Shown here piece after piece: positions 60,818 through 64,000 of a stretch of 64,000 nt of DNA. The position numbers and the translations under genes are program-made. Source of the DNA: Streptomyces sp. YPW6 (GTDB taxonomy: Bacteria; Actinomycetota; Actinomycetes; Streptomycetales; Streptomycetaceae); NCBI RefSeq assembly GCF_018866325.1, contig NZ_CP076457.1, positions 2,143,001-2,207,000 of the forward strand. The letters are read 5' to 3'. The notes below the pieces were generated by a model that was not told where the DNA came from, did not search any database, and saw only the letters and a list, made by a program, of their open reading frames with translations. Position 1 is the stretch's first letter, and each line of letters begins with the position of its first letter.

Positions 60818-61051
60818 GCCGCGCTCCGCCGGCGCACGGGTCCACCAGCGCCGGCGGACCCGTGCGCCGAACGAGCGCTGTGCACCGCGTCGCCCGGCGG
60901 GGCCCTGTATGCGCGCGCTCGCGCACTCCCCCGGCGCGCGCCTGCCCACCCCTTGTCGACCCGCCCCAAGGGTGCAACTCTGAAAGTCCCCCCACTTGTG
61001 AACTTGTGAATCGGCTCACAGAGTCGACTCGCCGAGGAGGTGGCTCGATTC

Positions 61052-61603
61052 ATGCTCGTCCGTGACGCCATGAGCACGGTGGTTCTGACCATCGGCCCCA
61101 CCCACACGCTCCGCCAGGCGGCCCGGCTGATGTCGGCCCGCCGCATCGGGGCCGCTGTCGTCCACGACCCGGACACCTGCGGGCTCGGCATCATCACCGA
61201 GCGCGACATCCTCGACGCGGTCGGCTCGGGGATGGACCCCGACCGGGAGACCGCATCCGCCCACACCACCACCGACGTGGTGTTCGCCGCCCCGGCCTGG
61301 ACCCTGGAGGAGGCCGCGGAAGCCATGACGCACGGAGGGTTCCGGCATCTGATCGTGCTGGACGGCGACGGCCCCGTGGGCATCGTGTCGGTGCGCGACA
61401 TCATCCGCTGCTGGGCGCCCGCCCGCCGTGGCACCCCCGCCGCGGCGCTGACCCCCGCCGGGTCCGGAACGGCCGGTGGGCCGGACCCCCTGAAGGAGAT
61501 CCGGCCCACCGTCGACGCCAAGCGTCCGGTCAGCCGCGGAGGGCCTGGACCGCGGTTTCCAGCCGCTTGCCGAAGTCGCCGTCCGCCTGGCGGAAGTTGC
61601 TGA
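61052..61603 (+). CDS. CBS-domain pair protein, 183 aa
   Basis: Two CBS domains bind adenine nucleotides or similar ligands: [20 protein letters not shown] to about residue 55, and [20 protein letters not shown] to about 118 followed by [13 protein letters not shown]. The remaining 55 residues are low-complexity, overlap the convergent catalase gene by 74 bases and contain a hairpin, so the functional protein may be the first 125 residues. ATG at 61052 has GAGGAGG 11 bases upstream; GTG at 61040 lies within that site. Confidence 0.8.
   Translation: MLVRDAMSTVVLTIGPTHTLRQAARLMSARRIGAAVVHDPDTCGLGIITERDILDAVGSGMDPDRETASAHTTTDVVFAAPAWTLEEAAEAMTHGGFRHLIVLDGDGPVGIVSVRDIIRCWAPARRGTPAAALTPAGSGTAGGPDPLKEIRPTVDAKRPVSRGGPGPRFPAACRSRRPPGGSC
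61475..61510. terminator. Hairpin inside the distal part of the CBS gene, between CBS and catalase genes
   Basis: 11-base arms (GGTGGGCCGGA and complement) with a 14-base loop. It lies 20 bases beyond the catalase stop and is probably the catalase terminator; it also sits within the CBS reading frame. Confidence 0.65.
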
Positions 61604-62981
61604 TCGCGCGCTCGGCGATGTCGTCGCGCGAGACCTTGGCGATGAACCCGGCGAGGTTCTCCACCAGCCGGCTCCTCTCCTCCTGAGACATCAGCCGGTA
61701 GAGGTCGCCCGCCTGGACGAAGTCGTCGTCCTCGGCGTGGCCGGGGGCCTCGGTGCTGCCGGTGGCACCGGTGACCGGGAGCGGCTGCCACAGCGGCCGG
61801 CCGGTCTGGGAGGGCCCGCCGAAGCTGTTGGGCTCGTAGTTCTTGGCGCCCTTGTGACGGCCGTCGTAGAGGAAGCCGTCGCGGCTGTTGGTCCGCGCCT
61901 CGGTGGCGTGCGGGCGGTTCACCGGCAGGTGGTCGGCGTTGATGCCGACGCGGTAGCGGTGGGCGTCGCCGTACGCGAAGAGGCGGCCCTGCAGCATCTT
62001 GTCCGGGGACGGGCCGATGCCCGGCACGAAGTGGGCGGGGCTGAAGATCGACTGCTCGACCTCGGCGAAGATGTTCTCCGGGTTGCGGTTGAGCTCCAGC
62101 GTGCCGATCTCGACCGGCGGGTAGTCCGCGTGCGGCCACACCTTGGTGAGGTCGAACGGGTTGAAGCGGTACGTCGCCGCGTCGGCCGCCGGCATGATCT
62201 GGACCTGCACGGTCCAGGACGGGAAGTCGCCGCGCTCGATCGCCTCGCGCAGGTCGCGCTGGTGGCTGTCGGGGTCCTTGCCGGCGAGCTCGTCGGCCTC
62301 GTCCTGGGTGAGGTTCTTGATGCCCTGGTCCGTCTTGAAGTGGTACTTGACCCAGAAGACCTCGCCGGCCTCGTTGTTCCACTGGTAGGTGTGCGAGCCG
62401 TACCCGTTCATGTGGCGCAGCGTGGCCGGGATGCCGCGGTCGCCGAAGAGCCACGTCACCTGGTGCGTCGACTCGGGCGACAGACCCCAGAAGTCCCAGA
62501 CGTTGTCCGCCTCCTGCGAGCCGGTGTACGGGTCGCGCTTCTGGGTGTGGATGAAGTCGGGGAACTTGATGGCGTCCTTGATGAAGAACACCGGGGTGTT
62601 GTTGCCGACGAGGTCGTAGTTGCCCTCCTCGGTGTAGAACTTCAGCGCGAAACCGCGGGGGTCGCGCACGGCGTCGGCGGAACCGAGGTTGCCCGCGACG
62701 GTCGAGAAGCGCAGGAAGGTCTCGGTCTGCTTGCCGACCTCGGAGAGGAAGGCCGCCCGGGTCCACTGCGAGACGTCGCGGGTCAGCGTGAAGGTGCCGT
62801 ACGCGCCGGCGCCGCGGGCGTGCACGACGCGCTCCGGGACGCGCTCACGGTTGAAGTGCGCGAGCTTCTCCAGCAGCGCCTGGTCCTGGACGAGAACGGG
62901 ACCGCCGGGGCCCGCGGTCTCACTGTTCTGGTTGTCGGCGACCGGCGCGCCGGCCTCCGTGGTGAGCGGTCCCTGCGTCAC
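61530..62981 (-). CDS. katA: Monofunctional heme catalase, 483 aa
   Basis: Breaks down hydrogen peroxide. The distal His is in [13 protein letters not shown], the distal Asn in [11 protein letters not shown], and the proximal heme Tyr in [14 protein letters not shown]. The length places it in the small-subunit clade. GTG at 62981 has AGGAGG five bases upstream; the longer frame to 63092 is rejected. The divergent Fur-family gene is its likely regulator. In S. coelicolor the corresponding catalase is controlled by CatR. Confidence 0.95.
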   Translation of the reverse strand: MTQGPLTTEAGAPVADNQNSETAGPGGPVLVQDQALLEKLAHFNRERVPERVVHARGAGAYGTFTLTRDVSQWTRAAFLSEVGKQTETFLRFSTVAGNLGSADAVRDPRGFALKFYTEEGNYDLVGNNTPVFFIKDAIKFPDFIHTQKRDPYTGSQEADNVWDFWGLSPESTHQVTWLFGDRGIPATLRHMNGYGSHTYQWNNEAGEVFWVKYHFKTDQGIKNLTQDEADELAGKDPDSHQRDLREAIERGDFPSWTVQVQIMPAADAATYRFNPFDLTKVWPHADYPPVEIGTLELNRNPENIFAEVEQSIFSPAHFVPGIGPSPDKMLQGRLFAYGDAHRYRVGINADHLPVNRPHATEARTNSRDGFLYDGRHKGAKNYEPNSFGGPSQTGRPLWQPLPVTGATGSTEAPGHAEDDDFVQAGDLYRLMSQEERSRLVENLAGFIAKVSRDDIAERAISNFRQADGDFGKRLETAVQALRG

Positions 62982-63080
62982 GTGCGCCTCCTGCGTGTAT
63001 CCCCGCGCGGTCCGTGGTGTCCCTGCGCAGCGGTCAAAACCTGTACAGCCCTGTCCCTTGGCTAATGCCGTAGCCGATCC

Positions 63081-63097
63081 TACAATGGACAATGTCT
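63081..63097. promoter_or_regulatory. Candidate Fur/CatR operator between catalase and its regulator
   Basis: TACAATGGACAATGTCT, read on the minus strand as GACATTGTCCATTGTA, contains two CATTGT hexamers separated by one base. It is a conspicuous A/T-rich island in the divergent region, at the expected place for repression of the catalase promoter. Which Fur-type protein binds is inferred from context. Confidence 0.45.
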
Positions 63098-63164
63098 AAG
63101 TCAAGTGAGCATCCAAAGCCACACCCGATCGGGACTCGGTCCCCCCACTGTTAGGCTGGGCTGC

Positions 63165-63584
63165 ATGAGCGACCTGCTGGAACGACTTCGAGGACGCGGC
63201 TGGCGCATGACGGCGCAGCGGCGTGTCGTGGCCGAGGTCCTCGACGGGGACCATGTGCACCTGACGGCGGACGAGGTCCACGCGAGGGCCGTTTCCCGCC
63301 TGCCCGAGATCTCGCGCGCCACCGTCTACAACACCCTCGGCGAGATGGTGTCCCTCGGTGAGGTGCTGGAGGTCTCCACCGACCGGCGGGCCAAGCGCTA
63401 CGACCCGAACGCCCACCGCCCCCACCACCACCTGGTGTGCGCGCGGTGCGGCGCCATCCGGGACGTGCACCCGGCGGGCAACCCGCTGGCGGACCTGCCC
63501 GCGGACGAGCGCTACGGCTTCATGGTCTCCGACGTCGAGGTCACGTACCGCGGCATCTGCCCGAACTGCGCCCCCACCGCCTGA
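63165..63584 (+). CDS. Fur-family regulator (CatR/PerR-like), 139 aa
   Basis: Metal-dependent repressor. DNA-binding helix PEISRATVYNTLGEMVSLGE, sensing site residues in HRPHHHLVCARCG, and the structural zinc pairs CARC and CPNC. It is short for Fur and typical of peroxide-sensing members. ATG at 63165 matches the family start MSDLLERLRGRGWRMTAQR. It is divergent from catalase, which it probably represses. Confidence 0.92.
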   Translation: MSDLLERLRGRGWRMTAQRRVVAEVLDGDHVHLTADEVHARAVSRLPEISRATVYNTLGEMVSLGEVLEVSTDRRAKRYDPNAHRPHHHLVCARCGAIRDVHPAGNPLADLPADERYGFMVSDVEVTYRGICPNCAPTA

Positions 63585-63606
63585 GCCGAACGCCCCTGAC
63601 ACTTAC

Positions 63607-63633
63607 GGGCCCGCCTGTTCGACAGGCGGGCCC
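63607..63633 (+). terminator. Terminator after the Fur-family gene
   Basis: 12-base arms (GGGCCCGCCTGT and complement) with a TCG loop, followed by a GTTT stretch, 22 bases after the stop. Confidence 0.8.
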
Positions 63634-63660
63634 GGCTCGTTTCCGGTGTCCGAACATGAC

Positions 63661-63696
63661 GAAGGCCCGGATCTCTCGGAAGAGATCCGGGCCTTC
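63661..63696. terminator. Terminator of the initiator tRNA gene
   Basis: Perfect 16-base arms (GAAGGCCCGGATCTCT and complement) with a CGGA loop, 8 bases beyond the tRNA 3' end. It may also act on plus-strand transcripts from the Fur-family gene. Confidence 0.85.
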
Positions 63697-63704
63697 GTCT
63701 TCAG

Positions 63705-63778
63705 TAGCGGGGACAGGATTTGAACCTGCGACCTCTGGGTTATGAGCCCAGCGAGCTACCGAGCTGCTCCACCCCGCG
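63705..63778 (-). tRNA. tRNA-fMet (anticodon CAT), initiator
   Basis: The minus strand folds as a tRNA starting CGCGGGGTGGAGCAGCTCGG and containing the anticodon loop CTCATAA. Three consecutive G-C pairs in the anticodon stem (GGG/CCC) and the unpaired first base (C1 opposite T72) mark it as the initiator. The T loop is GGTTCAAATCC. The 3' CCA is not encoded. Confidence 0.95.
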
Positions 63779-63874
63779 TCGGTGAATGCAACATTACGTC
63801 AGCGGGTCGGGCAGCGCAAATTGCTTCAGGCGGCCCCGGGGAAGCCGGAACCCCGGCGCCGCGAGGTCGCGGCG

Positions 63875-64000
63875 TCAGGCGGTCAGCTCCTGGTGCAGCG
63901 CCTCCCGCAGGCGTGCGGCGCGCTCGGCCACCTCGGCCGGACCCAGCTCCACGGCTCGCGCGCACCAGCGCTGCCCCTCGGTGAGCTCGCCCCGGCGGGC
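63875..64000 (-). CDS. C-terminal end of a protein continuing beyond the window
   Basis: Only the last 41 residues are visible, with RRGELTEGQRWCARAVELGP followed by AEVAERAARLREALHQELTA and a TGA stop. The helix pattern and spacing are like a tetratricopeptide-type helical repeat, but too little is present for a family call. Codon bias supports a real gene. Confidence 0.6.
   Translation of the reverse strand, partial: ARRGELTEGQRWCARAVELGPAEVAERAARLREALHQELTA

Noticed and set aside
1..64000. CRISPR arrays, transposases, integrases, attachment sites
   Set aside because: None seen: no evenly spaced identical repeats with unique spacers, no recombinase motifs, and the single tRNA gene at the right edge shows no duplicated 3' end within the window.

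Overview
The window is chromosomal DNA of a Streptomyces or very close relative. It has very high GC, dense short operons, GTG starts, stop/start overlaps (ATGA, GTGA), WhiB-like and SigB-like developmental regulators, the RsrA/SigR thiol-stress pair and a DasR-centred chitin/GlcNAc regulon. From memory, the gene order (sigH-wblE-nagB-dasCBA-dasR ... nrdAB ... rsrA-sigR-aroA-hisN) is that of the conserved core of the S. coelicolor chromosome around SCO5206-SCO5246. No phage, IS element, transposase or CRISPR array is visible. One large accessory block (24.2-36.6 kb) sits between dasR and cstA/nrdAB.

Layout. 1-2.7 kb: a GntR/DUF1648 pair and two small proteins. 2.8-5.3 kb: a two-gene encapsulin operon (family 2B shell with a cyclic-nucleotide-binding insertion, and a polyprenyl diphosphate synthase as likely cargo). 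5.5-7.3 kb: nsrR and hmp for NO sensing and detoxification. 7.3-10.1 kb: PLP desulfhydrase/deaminase, Na+/H+ antiporter and a zinc-finger protein. 10.3-13.9 kb: anti-sigma/sigH operon, a membrane protein, a diacylglycerol-kinase-like enzyme and wblE. 14.1-18.0 kb: PdtaS-type histidine kinase, SIS-domain sugar-phosphate protein and nagB. 18.3-24.1 kb: GH3 hexosaminidase, dasC, dasB, dasA and dasR. DasR-type operators (dre) lie before dasA, between the SIS gene and nagB, before the histidine kinase, and probably before the LuxR regulator at 36.5 kb.

24.2-36.2 kb is a long minus-strand, translationally coupled cluster: two family-2 glycosyltransferases, a family-4 glycosyltransferase, a YbhN-type membrane protein, class III aminotransferase, NAD-dependent epimerase, UbiA-family prenyltransferase, two VanJ-like membrane phosphatases and an aldo/keto reductase. 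A 36-residue peptide gene and a 126-residue protein lead it, and a TrmB/LuxR-type regulator lies divergently. I infer a polyprenyl-phosphate-linked sugar or glycolipid pathway; the product is unknown to me.

37.8-46.7 kb: cstA with its YbdD partner, a lipoprotein, an acetyltransferase, then a cobalamin riboswitch driving class Ia ribonucleotide reductase nrdA-nrdB, with an AraC/GlxA-type regulator beyond. 46.7-53.8 kb: secreted M15 peptidase, peptide deformylase, TPR protein, two tandem HD-domain membrane proteins, rsrA and sigR with its own SigR-type promoter. 53.9-64 kb: hydrolase, SRAP protein, M50 membrane peptidase, aroA, rsgA, an SMR transporter, TetR, hisN, CBS protein, catalase with divergent Fur-family regulator, initiator tRNA-Met, and the end of one further gene.
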